A stretch of DNA of 64,000 nucleotides from Atrina japonica (taxonomy: Eukaryota > Mollusca > Bivalvia > Pterioida > Pinnidae), in NCBI GenBank assembly GCA_030159075.1, contig BROG01000536.1, positions 310,001-374,000 on the forward strand, read 5' to 3'. A program made the translations under genes and the position numbers. This document shows positions 55,171 to 64,000 of this stretch, piece after piece (positions within the stretch are counted from its first letter, which is position 1; each line of letters starts with the position of its first letter). Below the pieces are notes generated by a model. The model was not told the origin of the DNA, made no database searches, and saw nothing but the letters and a program-made list of their open reading frames with translations.

Positions 55171-55337
55171 ATGCCCCGTAATAAGAATTTGTTTTCACTT
55201 ATATGGAGACTTCATCGTATTACATTAAGTATCACTTTTTTTATCTTTGCTATAAACTTATTCCTATACATAGGGGTTTTTGACTTGCCACGTCTACCAT
55301 TCTGGTTGCGAGGTGGATGCTCCGCCATTGCGATCAG
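55171..55337 (+). CDS. Candidate exon encoding an N-terminal signal anchor
   Basis: ATG at 55171 opens MPRNKNLFSLIWRLHRITLS, then ITFFIFAINLFLYIGVFDL and PRLPFWLRGGCSAIAIR, ending two bases into a codon at a consensus 5' splice site, CAG|GTAAGA (55337/55338). A basic N-terminus (R3, K5, R13, R16), one hydrophobic segment of about 20 residues and a short Pro/Leu/Arg stem resemble a type II membrane protein such as a Golgi enzyme. CTTCCGTCAG directly before the ATG could also serve as a 3' splice site, in which case this is a second exon with the start at its edge. No following exon was recognised downstream. Family unknown. Confidence 0.42.
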
Positions 55338-55388
55338 GTAAGATATTATACCGTTGTTCTATAGATATAATGAACAATTATAATTTAT
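55338..55388 (+). other. Putative intron start
   Basis: GTAAGA donor then AT-rich sequence; belongs with the exon above if that is real. Confidence 0.3.
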
Positions 55389-55389
55389 T

Positions 55390-55475
55390 ACAGCTCCGGA
55401 ATGCGAGGGACAACTGGAGCGTCCGATTCTAAAGCGGAAAGACCCGGATTCAATTCCTGGAACTTGGACATACCT
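55390..55475 (+). mobile_element. tRNA-like SINE head, decayed (family D-like)
   Basis: AAGCGGAAAGACCCGGATTC, AATTCCTGG resembles the T-arm end of a tRNA-derived head and parallels 11180-11270 (AGCGGACGGACCCGGGTTGA). The A box is poor. Confidence 0.4.
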
Positions 55476-55584
55476 AAGATTTTTTGGAAAAAGGTCAATG
55501 AATGTACCTTTATCAATTGTTCAGCATAAGAAAGGGAAGTGAACGGTCTTTAGGGTGAGATTAAAAACCTTTATCCTATGTCAC

Positions 55585-55715
55585 GTGACACTCGTGCCAT
55601 GTTGAGGGACCCACGTGGTATTGTCCTGTGGTGTAGCTCCATAAATTGCAGTCACACCATGGCGTGCACATCGCGGAGTTAAAATAAATAATTGACGCTG
55701 GAATATCCAAAAAGT
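55585..55715. repeat. Dispersed repeat I, copy 2
   Basis: TGTGGTGTAGCTCCATAAAT, GCAGTCACACCATGGCGTGC, ACATCGCGGAGTT, AATAATTGACGCTGG, matching 38007-38085. Confidence 0.6.
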
Positions 55716-56372
55716 ACAAGCGAGTAAAGAATTTTTATGTTTCTAAATAAAAATGAGCAAAAAATGTTATTCTAGTCCTATTAATTTGCTTTTCAAACCA
55801 ATTTAGGACATCCGGGACCGAAGTCACTAAATTTACGCAGTACTCAACCTCACGATTTTAAAGCGATATAAGTTGTCACAAAAATTATTTTTGTACCCTG
55901 ATATATAGTCGAGAATATGATAAAATACGTGTTCAAATACATTATCAAACACGTAAAACGTTGTAAAAGATCTTTTTTTTCGAAGTTATTTGTTTTATTG
56001 GGATTTAAGTTTTCCCGTACCTTAAAAATTCAACTGTATTTCCGTATGCAGTGACCTTACAGATAAACTCTTTCGCCGTCACAAATGTATTTGTAATTCG
56101 TTCAGGGGATCTCGGTCCTTTACGCGCTCGGACGATGTTAAAGTCGGCCGATTTTTATGTGATTTATAGTTATTTTTAAACTACAGGACGTGATTTTTAT
56201 TGGGAAGTGCATGTATTATGTAAAATATAAGCTCCACAAAGCTATTTTAATACCTGAAGAAAATCGGATGAATATATGAATAAATATATCGGGTCACTAA
56301 AAGATTTTTTTCGATCTTTAATGTTACCCTGAATGCTGGCGTTGACAATACAATTGTGAAAAGTATGCGTAC
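55716..56372. other. Unassigned stretch
   Basis: No matched repeat or exon signal. Confidence 0.4.
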
Positions 56373-56530
56373 CTCATGTTTTACAATCGTGTCGCAATGT
56401 CCAGTGGAGTTGGGCAGTTCATAATCATATGTGTCAAGAATGATAAAGCCGAGAATGCGATGGGACGAGTTAAAATGGGTCGAGATCACCCGATATACCC
56501 GGCACGTGGACAATTTCAGAAACGAATGTT
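56373..56530 (-). CDS. Candidate internal exon, product unrecognised
   Basis: On the minus strand a pyrimidine-rich 3' splice site (GTCTTTTTCGTGGTTTCAG) precedes position 56530, and CATGAG|GTACGC forms a 5' splice site after 56373. The 158 bp between are open in one frame and read HSFLKLSTCRVYRVISTHFN, then SSHRILGFIILDTYDYELPN and STGHCDTIVKHE. It has a possible N-glycosylation site (NST) and two cysteines, as in an extracellular domain. The GFIILDTY pattern loosely recalls class C receptor ligand-binding domains, but that is only an impression. A second frame is open for its first 19 codons. No partner exons found. Confidence 0.25.
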
Positions 56531-57026
56531 CTGAAACCACGAAAAAGACAGACTTTGCCTGATTTAGGTATGAAATGATAATGTTAAAAAATAAACGCAA
56601 AGGGTAATAAGAATAGAATGTATATTATTTGCAAATAGCACATGTTTATTGGTTACTCGGTAATCTTCGTAAAAACTACCGAAAGTTAATTTGCAATGGT
56701 CAAAATATGGCGGACAAAAAATAACTGATATTACGGGTTACATTTTGCAAAATTGTTGCAATTTTACACATGCATTTCTTATTCTAACCACCAGATGGTG
56801 TCTTTAAAATATGAGATAGAATATCACATAAAATGGGCATGTAAAAATTTTCACCTACGACAGCTCATATCGCTTAAAGGTAAAAACATGCAAACTTTAT
56901 TCTGTAAATTTGACATGTTTGTATATTGATGGCATACAACTGTAAGTAATTATAAAAATTATTGATCATTTGAAGAAACTTCAGAAATATTTAAAAAATG
57001 TTTGAGTACGTACTCAAATCTTGAGT

Positions 57027-57130
57027 CATGGTGTTCCCAAGGCAAAGAGTTATACGGCTCAGCGAGAAATAGCCTACACAGGAAATTACGGTGCGTCTTC
57101 CGGCGTGGCGATTGTTCATCCAATTATGTT
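57027..57130 (+). CDS. Weak exon candidate
   Basis: GC-richer island ending ATTATGTT|GTAAGT, a strong donor. Two frames are open across it; one reads YTAQREIAYTGNYGASSG, VAIVHPIML. The acceptor is unclear. It may equally be part of a dispersed repeat. Confidence 0.15.
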
Positions 57131-57584
57131 GTAAGTACTACGTGCCTACAGCATTTCAACTTTATTCTAGTACAAAAATGTCGTGGTTTTGATATGGCGC
57201 AATACTAAGATATCCCATGATACAAAATTGTATTGTAACGTCCGATATGAGTTATCATTGCAGTCGGAATGCCCGCATAGCAAGTTGTCATTCCACATTA
57301 ATTTTCTATGACGTATGAAAAGGTCAGAGGTCACAAAATTTACTCAATGACCGCCAACTCTGACTCAAGCTTCGTGATTTAAAGATGAACATGCAGAATT
57401 TCTGCTGACACAGGAATTTTTCTATACTTATCTGTTATTACATATAATTGTAAATAATGATAAAAAGTGAATTTGAAAGACTTATCATAAAATAGTTTAA
57501 TCACACACTCGGGTTCTGAGTAGGCCCGACCACACTGAAGGTATTATTTTTAATTTTCTGATAATTGGACAATCGCAAATCTGA

Positions 57585-57750
57585 TACCAGAGGCGGATCC
57601 AGGTATTTTTTTTTTTGGCGGGTGGGTGACAAGACTCCGTAGGCGTTAAAATGTCGTATTTATTCTGTGTAAAGAATTGGATATCATCGATGATTAAATT
57701 CTGCAATGTTAAACTGATAATAACATCTGGGAAAATCGTTTATATACAGG
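57585..57750 (-). mobile_element. Dispersed repeat F (hAT-like MITE), copy 4
   Basis: Plus strand CCAGAGGCGGATCCAGG, poly-T, GTGACAAGACTCCGTAGGCG, ATTCTGCAATGTTAAACTGA, TAATAACATCTGGGAAAATCG (with a split) are the inverse of copy 2 at 45715-46138. Confidence 0.72.
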
Positions 57751-57869
57751 TGGGTCCAGACTGCGATTGGCTTTATATATCGCTGATCCAATGCTTGTTC
57801 ACAAATAAATTATCATAAAATTTATACATGCTGAGAATACACACGAAAATTTCTTAACTGAATTGTAGA

Positions 57870-57871
<2 letters not shown>

Positions 57872-57919
<48 letters not shown>
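57872..57919. repeat. (GT)n microsatellite
   Basis: About 23 GT units. Confidence 0.95.
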
Positions 57920-57921
<2 letters not shown>

Positions 57922-58160
57922 ACCATTTTTGTCCACTTCTGGGCTTTTGAGTTGGTTTTTACTATTTATATACATGCATCTATACTTTGGCGTCGAAAGG
58001 AGGTGGTGTACGCCCTCCACACCTCCTTGAATCCGCCACTGGATACAATGTTTCTTGGTATTAATGAAAACACTAGTAAGTGTTTTCTACTCAGTAATTT
58101 GGGGACTTTGGGTCCTGATAACGACAATTTAAGTTTTTTCAAATCAAATTTCACTTCTGA

Positions 58161-58202
58161 AAGAAAAAAAAAACCAAACAAAAAAAAAAAAAAAAAAAAA
58201 AA
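58161..58202. repeat. A-rich low complexity
   Basis: Poly-A with two CC/AAC breaks. Confidence 0.9.
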
Positions 58203-58899
58203 TACATTACATGTGTGAAGTATCAGAAAGACACTTAGTAACCTATCTAAATTTGATAGCCGTTAATAAGTTCCTCTCGGAAAAAACGGGGGAATTTCTC
58301 CCCGTGAAATTAAACAACTACACAATAAATGATACACATTTCTTGTACTCAAAGAGTATAGAAATAATCAGTTAAACATAGTTTATTATTTTTTTCAATC
58401 ATATTTATAAAAAGAGCTTTATCTATGAGCTTTAGGCAATTTTGAAAAATTTTAATGAACTGAACTGAATCTACTATAACAATTTATACTTTATATCGTG
58501 TGTATTATATAAATGAATAAACCTTAACACTTTCTATCTCAAATTTCACACCGGAAACTGATGTAATTGTATTATATACAAGGACATAAATTCTGACCTT
58601 GATAAAGGGCGATATCAAGGTGACTTTGTTATCTCTCTTTTATAATTTTTTTCACCCTTTTTGTAAGACGTGAAGTACATTTCATTTAGCAGTGTAAAAG
58701 ACATGCAAACACCGATTTGCGTTTTGTCATTCCAGACGGATTAAATATCTCGTTTAGTAATTCTAATGTATCTTGAGCCCGATTATGTTAAATTTTACTG
58801 TTATCAAAGGGAGCACAACTTACATTACAGAAATATTTTATCATAGACGATATTTCCATATGATAACTCTGTTCCCTGTAATACTTGTCTTTAAGCTTA
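58203..58899. other. AT-rich stretch, no feature seen
   Basis: No matched repeat or exon signal. Confidence 0.4.
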
Positions 58900-58904
58900 C
58901 TAAA

Positions 58905-58980
58905 TGACGATTGCGCGCTAGCGCAGCTCGCATATGGAAGTCTGGGTTCAGGTTCGGATTCGATTCCTCGGTCAATCGTT
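58905..58980 (+). mobile_element. tRNA-like sequence, probably SINE head
   Basis: GCGCTAGCGCAGCTCGCATA and TTCGGATTCGATTCCTCGG give a decayed A box and a good B box at tRNA-like spacing, followed by A-rich sequence. No acceptor-stem closure, so not a functional tRNA. Confidence 0.4.
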
Positions 58981-59319
58981 AAAAAATGAAACAAAAAAAG
59001 AAAAGAAAAAGAACAAATAAATAAATAATAATAATAAAAATAAATAAAAATAAATAAGTTAAATCTTTGCTTTGCCATGAAGCTGTGTCATGATTGTGCA
59101 GACTTAATTCTATGTAACTAAAATACATATTGTCGTATTTCACTTGATAAAGGGGCCGAAGATTTGTGAATATTGAGTATTTTACTGTTTTTTCGCATAA
59201 CATTAAAATTACACTGGCTAGAGTGATCGTTCCTATCTGTCACCATACATACGAGACTATCCAATAGGAATAAAACGTTTTTTCACGTGCAGCTTGCCAT
59301 AACCGCAAAGTGAGTAGAA

Positions 59320-59725
59320 TCATTGGCGGATTCAAGGGGTTGCGGAGGTTGCAACCCCCTCCCTTTGATTTTTTTTTAATATTAATATCATCACGTCTAG
59401 AATCCAGAAAAAGGCTGCTAAGAGCTTTTAAATAAGGCCTACCGAAAATTTTGCGCCTCGCTAGGCTCGGCGAAAACAATTATAAATTATACTCTCCTTT
59501 CTAACTCGAGATCTTGGATCCATCCTGGATTTGTATATTTTAGATTTTATGAATTTGGACTTATCGACTTTGTACAAATGTATTTCATGTTGTGTTTGTC
59601 GTAGATATCGGTAAAGATGTCGTTTGTAATTTTTTCAGCATGTATGAATATGACAATTTATTTGTAAACAAAATTTGCACTGGATAAAAATTTATACGAT
59701 ATTCCCCAGCTAAAGTTCTGAAAAT
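59320..59725 (+). mobile_element. Dispersed repeat F (hAT-like MITE), copy 3
   Basis: Left terminus CATTGGCGGATTCAAGGGGT followed by GCGGAGGTTGCAACCCCC, then GCGCCTCGCTAGGCTCGGCG, AAAACAATTATAAATTATAC, CAGCATGTATGAATATGACA and TTTATTTGTAAAC as in copies 1 and 2. It is the only copy keeping this end. A further inverse-type end (TTTCTAGATCCCCCACTG) at about 60123-60141 may be its true right boundary. Confidence 0.7.
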
Positions 59726-60254
59726 TTTGATCCAAACTTCTTTTGAAAAGGGTAATCAATGTGATTTACTAGCGGATTACTAAGCGTTTTTTTTTTCGCG
59801 TCTGGACGCAGAAAAATGCTTCTACGGGTTTCCAAATTAACAAATTTATCATTTTTATTAAATGCATAAAACAGGACCCCCTAATGAAATATTGCCTCAA
59901 AATGAATCAAAGGCTAATAATCATGTGCAGTGACCAGGGAGAGCGTGCCCCTTAAGTTGATAAAATATGTGTGAAACCTTTAATTTTCTATAAAAGGTCG
60001 GGAAATCAAAAACAAATTTCCCATAATTTTCGCTCCGCTCGGCGTATAATTTTTAAACTTACACCCACTCAAACTTTATATCCCCTGTCACATGCCTAAA
60101 AAACACCGACCTTTTAAAAAAAATTTCTAGATCCCCCACTGTTGTAAATATTTATTGCATAATAAAAAGGCACCTGAAAACAATGAAAACGGATCGCATG
60201 CACAGTTTCGTACATTACTGTACGAACTTTAGTAATTTTCTGCCATTGTACAAG

Positions 60255-60298
60255 TTAATACTCACCCCCTTTCAAAAAATCCTGGATCCGCCCCTGAG
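60255..60298. mobile_element. hAT-like transposon terminus, solo
   Basis: CACCCCCTTTCAAAAAATCC, TGGATCCGCCCCTGAG. Confidence 0.45.
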
Positions 60299-60549
60299 AA
60301 TCATCCGCATGATAATCTTAAGGTTATTCCGCCCCGCCATCTTATGTGAATTTGGACAATACTTCAATGTGGTGTAAAACACAGGTATACAACACTCCCC
60401 CAAAATAAATAAAGAAAATAAATTTAAAAAAATCGAAATACTCTTTTTATATGGAAGTTGAGAGATCAAACGATGAAGTAAATAACAAATGAAAGACCAA
60501 AAAATCAAATTCAAAAGGAAATATAAAACTCGAATGAACAATATGATGT

Positions 60550-62316
60550 GGAACCTACGGAAGCCGGAGAGTGCCTTGTTAAAAATTAAATTTTCTAAAA
60601 CTTTCTTCTAATTACGAGAAACTTTTCTGGTTTTATTTTCGTAACTACGAGAAACTTTCGCGTAATATCGAGAAACTTTTCGCGTTATAATGAGAAACCA
60701 TGTTAATTACAAGAAACGTATATGGAGCATAGAAATTTATTTCGGTTTTATTTACCCGTCATTTGATGGGACGTCGGCGACTGTGATCTCAGTCCATCGA
60801 TAATATGTATATTGCTTATCCATTTGGGGGAAAATCACGTTAAATAACATTTTAAAAAACATCCAACATTTGGGATGAAAATGAAATACAGACAGGAGAT
60901 AAACTATTTTTTCATAGACATTGGTACCCTGACTTTTGACATCGGATTTTGACCTACTTTTAAAATTTGAGCTTCATGAGACTTTGCTGGCGCTCGGGGC
61001 ATGAGTGTTTCACAAACACATTTTGTTTCTTTCAAGAAGTATACATATATTTACGTTCGTTGATTTTCAAAAGTATCATTAAAATCGCCAAGGCGAAAAC
61101 ACGAGGAAATTTTATTTTATTTTTTTTTAATAGACTTCAATATTAGTAAATTGATATTTTGAAATGCTCTCTTGGCTTTACTGGACGGTAACGTTAGTTT
61201 TTTTATTTATTTCTAAGCTCATATGAGCTTGAGAGACTCCAGTAGGCTATTTGTATTAGCGTTTCATCCCTTTCCTGTCTTTCGTATGCTTTTGACATTT
61301 TCAACTTCCCAAAAAATCGCTCGGATTTGATGAAACTTGGTGTACTTGCACATAAAATATTACAGGTCCCCTACCAAGGGTATTCATATCGGTCCTTCAG
61401 CGCGTGGTAAAATATGTCCCAGACAGTATCCGTCTATGAAAATCATCTTCTCCAGAGCCAGTGCATAAGATCGAAAAACTAATGACATCCGAGTGATTAA
61501 GAAGGATGTGTTTGTCGTTGAAAGCGAATGATGAATTTTTATTTTTTTATGGCAAAATGTTAGTGACAATTTCAAAACCCCTGGGGCAGAGGTTTCACTT
61601 CTTTGAATTATACTTATCCTCGTTAAATACATGATGTCAATTCTTTTAGTTTTTGGACTAGTGGACCTTCGGACTGATGGACCTTCGGACTGATGGACCT
61701 TCAGGCCAGTGGGCGGTCACCAGATCAACATCTCATTTAACAATATAAAGATATTTTCTTAATTTATGTTTTAATAAATTTATAATTCTGAATTTATGTA
61801 TAATTAATTATTTTACAAAGGATATTTTTATCGTAATATGTCACATGTAGATCTGAGTAAACACGCCTGTTGGGTGCCTAAAACCAGGGACCTCCCTGGC
61901 ATAGGCGTAGGGGATGCAGGGGGCCGCCCCCACTTTTTTCATATAGTATTACACATTTTTATATGTATTATCAACACATTTGTAACCCAGAAAAAGGCTT
62001 CTCAAATAAAGATTTTAAAAATCAAACATTTTCTGGACTCCCTCATCATATCCATGCATTTGTTCGTGCTGAAACTCAATTACATTGAGTAAATGATAAG
62101 TCAGTTAAGTACTTCAAATTTATGTAATATCGAAACGTTCTCGTAATTACGAGAAAGTTTCTCGTTATTAGGAGAAAATTTTCTCGTTCTTACGAGAAAA
62201 TTTTTCGTAATTACGCGAAAGCTTCTCGTAATTACGAGAAAGGTTTCTCGTAATTACGAGATAGTATTAGAAAGTTTTAATCTTTAAAATTGCACTATCC
62301 AGTTTCCGTAGGAACC
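60550..62316. mobile_element. 1.77-kb TIR element with inverted palindromic arrays
   Basis: GGAACCTACGGAAGCCGGAG, AGTGC at the left and, reverse complemented, GGTTCCTACGGAAACTGGAT, AGTGC at the right (20 of 25 match), continuing through TTAAA and AAAACTTTC on both sides. Just inside each end is an array of TTCTCGTAATTACGAGAAA-type units (60600-60725 and 62133-62272). The middle (about 1.4 kb) has no recognisable transposase; it holds a 16-bp minisatellite and a GGCGTAGGGGATGCAGGGGG patch. Confidence 0.7.
61662..61712. repeat. 16-bp minisatellite
   Basis: GTGGACCTTCGGACTGAT-type units: GGACCTTCGGACTGAT twice, then a third ending TTCAGGCCAGT. Confidence 0.85.
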
Positions 62317-62492
62317 TTATCAGTAGTTAAACTCGAGTTATCTTTCTTAATGTTGATACAAAGACACGTATGTACGAGTTACCTACCCTTTTAAGTCATC
62401 TCCATTGGTGATTGTTGTCAATCGCATATTTTGTTTTTGTTTATTAATTTACATATATTTTTGAAGTGTGCATGCTTGAACCCGTCAAAATT

Positions 62493-62525
62493 ATCCGGGG
62501 AGAGACCACCGACCTTCCGCAAATT
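62493..62525 (-). mobile_element. SINE family A fragment
   Basis: CCGGGGAGAGACCACCGACC, TTCCGCAA matches the middle of minus-strand A copies (53100-53125). Confidence 0.5.
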
Positions 62526-62882
62526 TTGAAGCTGATATTGATTGGGAAATACTCTAAGAAAGAAAGAAAAAAAACCCCCCAAAAACCAAAACAAATATGG
62601 CAGTGGTATGTGCCCCACATTGCTTTTGTTATAGTCCCTCATGTATGAAATTGAGACGTTCGTGTTTCCGTCGTATCGTTCAGCGGGATCTGTCCCCATC
62701 CGGCCAGTCCTTTTAAGTTTCCATCTAGGATAGAAGATATGGACGGTAGATCGGAAAGTGACATTCCGATCGAATATCGGACCCTAAGCGTTCTTTGTGA
62801 AAACTCAGCGCCCCTATAACGGAGATGTGGGGTTCGAAAGTCTTATTACTGAATGGAAACATTGTTCGGATGTTCGGCTCCG
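62526..62882. other. Unassigned stretch
   Basis: No matched repeat or exon signal. Confidence 0.4.
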
Positions 62883-62899
62883 GGGGGGGGGGGGGGGGT
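62883..62899. repeat. Poly-G tract
   Basis: About 17 G in a row. Confidence 0.9.
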
Positions 62900-62997
62900 G
62901 GTTATTTTAAACTAGGTATAAACATGTAAATCGACAATATTTTCGAAAAAATAATTTTGTAAAAATTATGTATTTAGAGATTATAACATCCATTGCT

Positions 62998-63045
62998 GTT
63001 GTGTGTGTGTGTGTGTGTAGGTGTGTGTGTGTAGGTGTGTGTGTA
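62998..63045. repeat. (GT)n microsatellite with TAGGT breaks
   Basis: GT units interrupted twice by AG. Confidence 0.9.
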
Positions 63046-63496
63046 TGTTTTGCAACATATTTTACCTGTACATGTATATGACCTGTATGTTTGTTTTTGA
63101 ACAACGTATTACTAATTAAAAGCTACACTGCGATATGTGTATATTTTATAACAATATGCTAATGCATTGCATTGATTGCTTAGTCTCCCGGACAAAGTTG
63201 TTTTGAATGATCAGCCTAGTTAGGTCCGACAATCGGCATACAAATCCTTGTGAATGATAAATGGATTTTGTGATAAGTCCGCGGGAGGATAAAATTCATG
63301 TCATAAGGTTATCTAGCCTTCCTTAAGTGCTTTAGAAGAAATTAGTTCTGGTAATTTTCATAAACAAGGCAGAACATATTAATAATAATTCACGTGCGAA
63401 TCTTCAGCGATTTTCGCATATCTCCGTAGCGGATCTAATTACATTGGAACAAATAATTCAGTACAATGACGCCTATTTAAGCTTGAAAAGTAACTG
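63046..63496. other. Unassigned stretch
   Basis: No supported feature. Confidence 0.4.
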
Positions 63497-63507
63497 TACT
63501 GGGTAGT

Positions 63508-63840
63508 TTGTTTGTTTGTTGTTTTACATCCCGGCAACAATATTTTTTACTTTCACTGAGGTGTCACCGCTTTAGGTGAACTGCTACAAGTTTTGACCTG
63601 TGCTATGGACTGACGCCAATGTAGCAAGGGTTCTTTTACGTGCCACGCCTTCCGCAACACGTGACCTCGGTTTTCAGTATCATCCGAAAGACTCGTGGCT
63701 TTCAATTCGTATGCCGAGGGCTTGGTGAAGGAACAGTCACTACCTTTTTAAAAGTATGTGGTATGACCCGGTCCGGGAATCTAACCCATGAATTTCCGCT
63801 TATGAGTCGAACGCTCTACCGTTAGACTATCGCAAGTGGT
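63508..63840 (-). mobile_element. SINE family C, full length, with TSD
   Basis: On the minus strand the head reads ACTTGCGATAGTCTAACGGT, AGAGCGTTCGACTCATAAGC, and GGGTTAGATTCCC as B box. The CTCATAA loop suggests a tRNA-Met(CAU) origin. The body (GTGACCTCGG, CATCCGAAAGACT, TTCTTTTACGTGCC) is homologous to SINE B although the head is different, and the tail is AACAACAAACAAACAAAC. A perfect 11-bp TSD TACTGGGTAGT (63497-63507, 63841-63851) flanks it. Confidence 0.93.
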
Positions 63841-64000
63841 TACTGGGTAGTAATGTATGGATATATACGACACTGTACTGGGTAGTAACGTATGGATATA
63901 TACGACACTGTACTGGGTAGTAACGTATGTATATATACGACACTGTACTGGGTAGTAACGTATGTATATATAGGACACTGTACTGGGTAGTAACGTATGT
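63841..64000. repeat. 35-bp minisatellite, running off the window
   Basis: Unit TACTGGGTAGTAACGTATGG, ATATATACGACACTG at 63841, 63876, 63911, 63946 and a partial at 63981. Its first 11 bases equal the TSD of the adjacent SINE. Confidence 0.97.

Noticed and set aside
56373..56530. Class C receptor ligand-binding domain
   Set aside because: Only a loose GFIILDTY-like resemblance; kept as an unrecognised exon candidate rather than named.

Overview
The window looks like intergenic or intronic DNA from a metazoan, most likely a marine bivalve mollusc. It is AT-rich and has no operon-like gene packing and no long open reading frame with recognisable homology. It is full of microsatellites and long homopolymer G/C tracts. 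At least three tRNA-derived SINE families are present, in both orientations and many with perfect target-site duplications (TSDs). Minisatellites and short elements with terminal inverted repeats (TIRs) are common. The mollusc assignment rests on the character of the repeats; the species cannot be told from this sequence.

Genes: no complete gene can be supported. Four exon-like pieces deserve attention. Two on the minus strand (13564-13618 and 34367-34430) each start with ATG-GAT, encode a hydrophobic signal-peptide-like leader containing A-S-S, and stop in the same splice phase at a good 5' splice site. They look like first exons of two related secreted or membrane proteins about 21 kb apart. 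A plus-strand piece (55171-55337) encodes an N-terminal signal anchor and ends at CAG|GTAAGA. A piece at 1183-1350 is open and exon-like but unrecognised. A reverse-transcriptase fragment (50541-50694) is the only recognisable protein domain, and it is a relic.

Layout. 0-9 kb: microsatellites, a SINE A with a 14-bp TSD, a foldback repeat with a G-tract core, two copies of a TIR element, and a degenerate GTGCGCAC-type repeat. 9-16 kb: SINEs of families A, B and D, a 285-bp TIR element and one leader exon. 16.5-17.2 kb: a TIR element filled with a short palindromic array. 18-21.1 kb: a 3.1-kb composite block bounded by inverted G-tract repeats and enclosing a 72-bp satellite and a 20-bp minisatellite. 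21.7-31.3 kb: SINE B copies, and a dispersed repeat (D) present as an inverted pair and again as a copy split by a SINE and by a 1.25-kb tandem-repeat element. 31-36.7 kb: hairpins, a 48/41-bp minisatellite, the second leader exon, a palindrome with an AT core, a 1.3-kb 32/64-bp minisatellite and an 83-bp poly-G foldback. 37-47 kb: unusual SINE derivatives (3'-extended, 5'-truncated, head-to-head chimera), a pogo/Tigger-like MITE and other dispersed repeats. 47-64 kb: two further copies of D, one beside the reverse-transcriptase relic inside a 1.3-kb TIR element; a 28-bp minisatellite; further SINEs; a 1.77-kb TIR element with inverted palindromic arrays; and a SINE C inserted at the edge of a 35-bp minisatellite that runs off the window end.

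Nothing acts together as a pathway. The biology of the window is transposon and tandem-repeat dynamics around sparse candidate exons. Family letters (A, B, C, D, E, F, H, I, M) are local labels.
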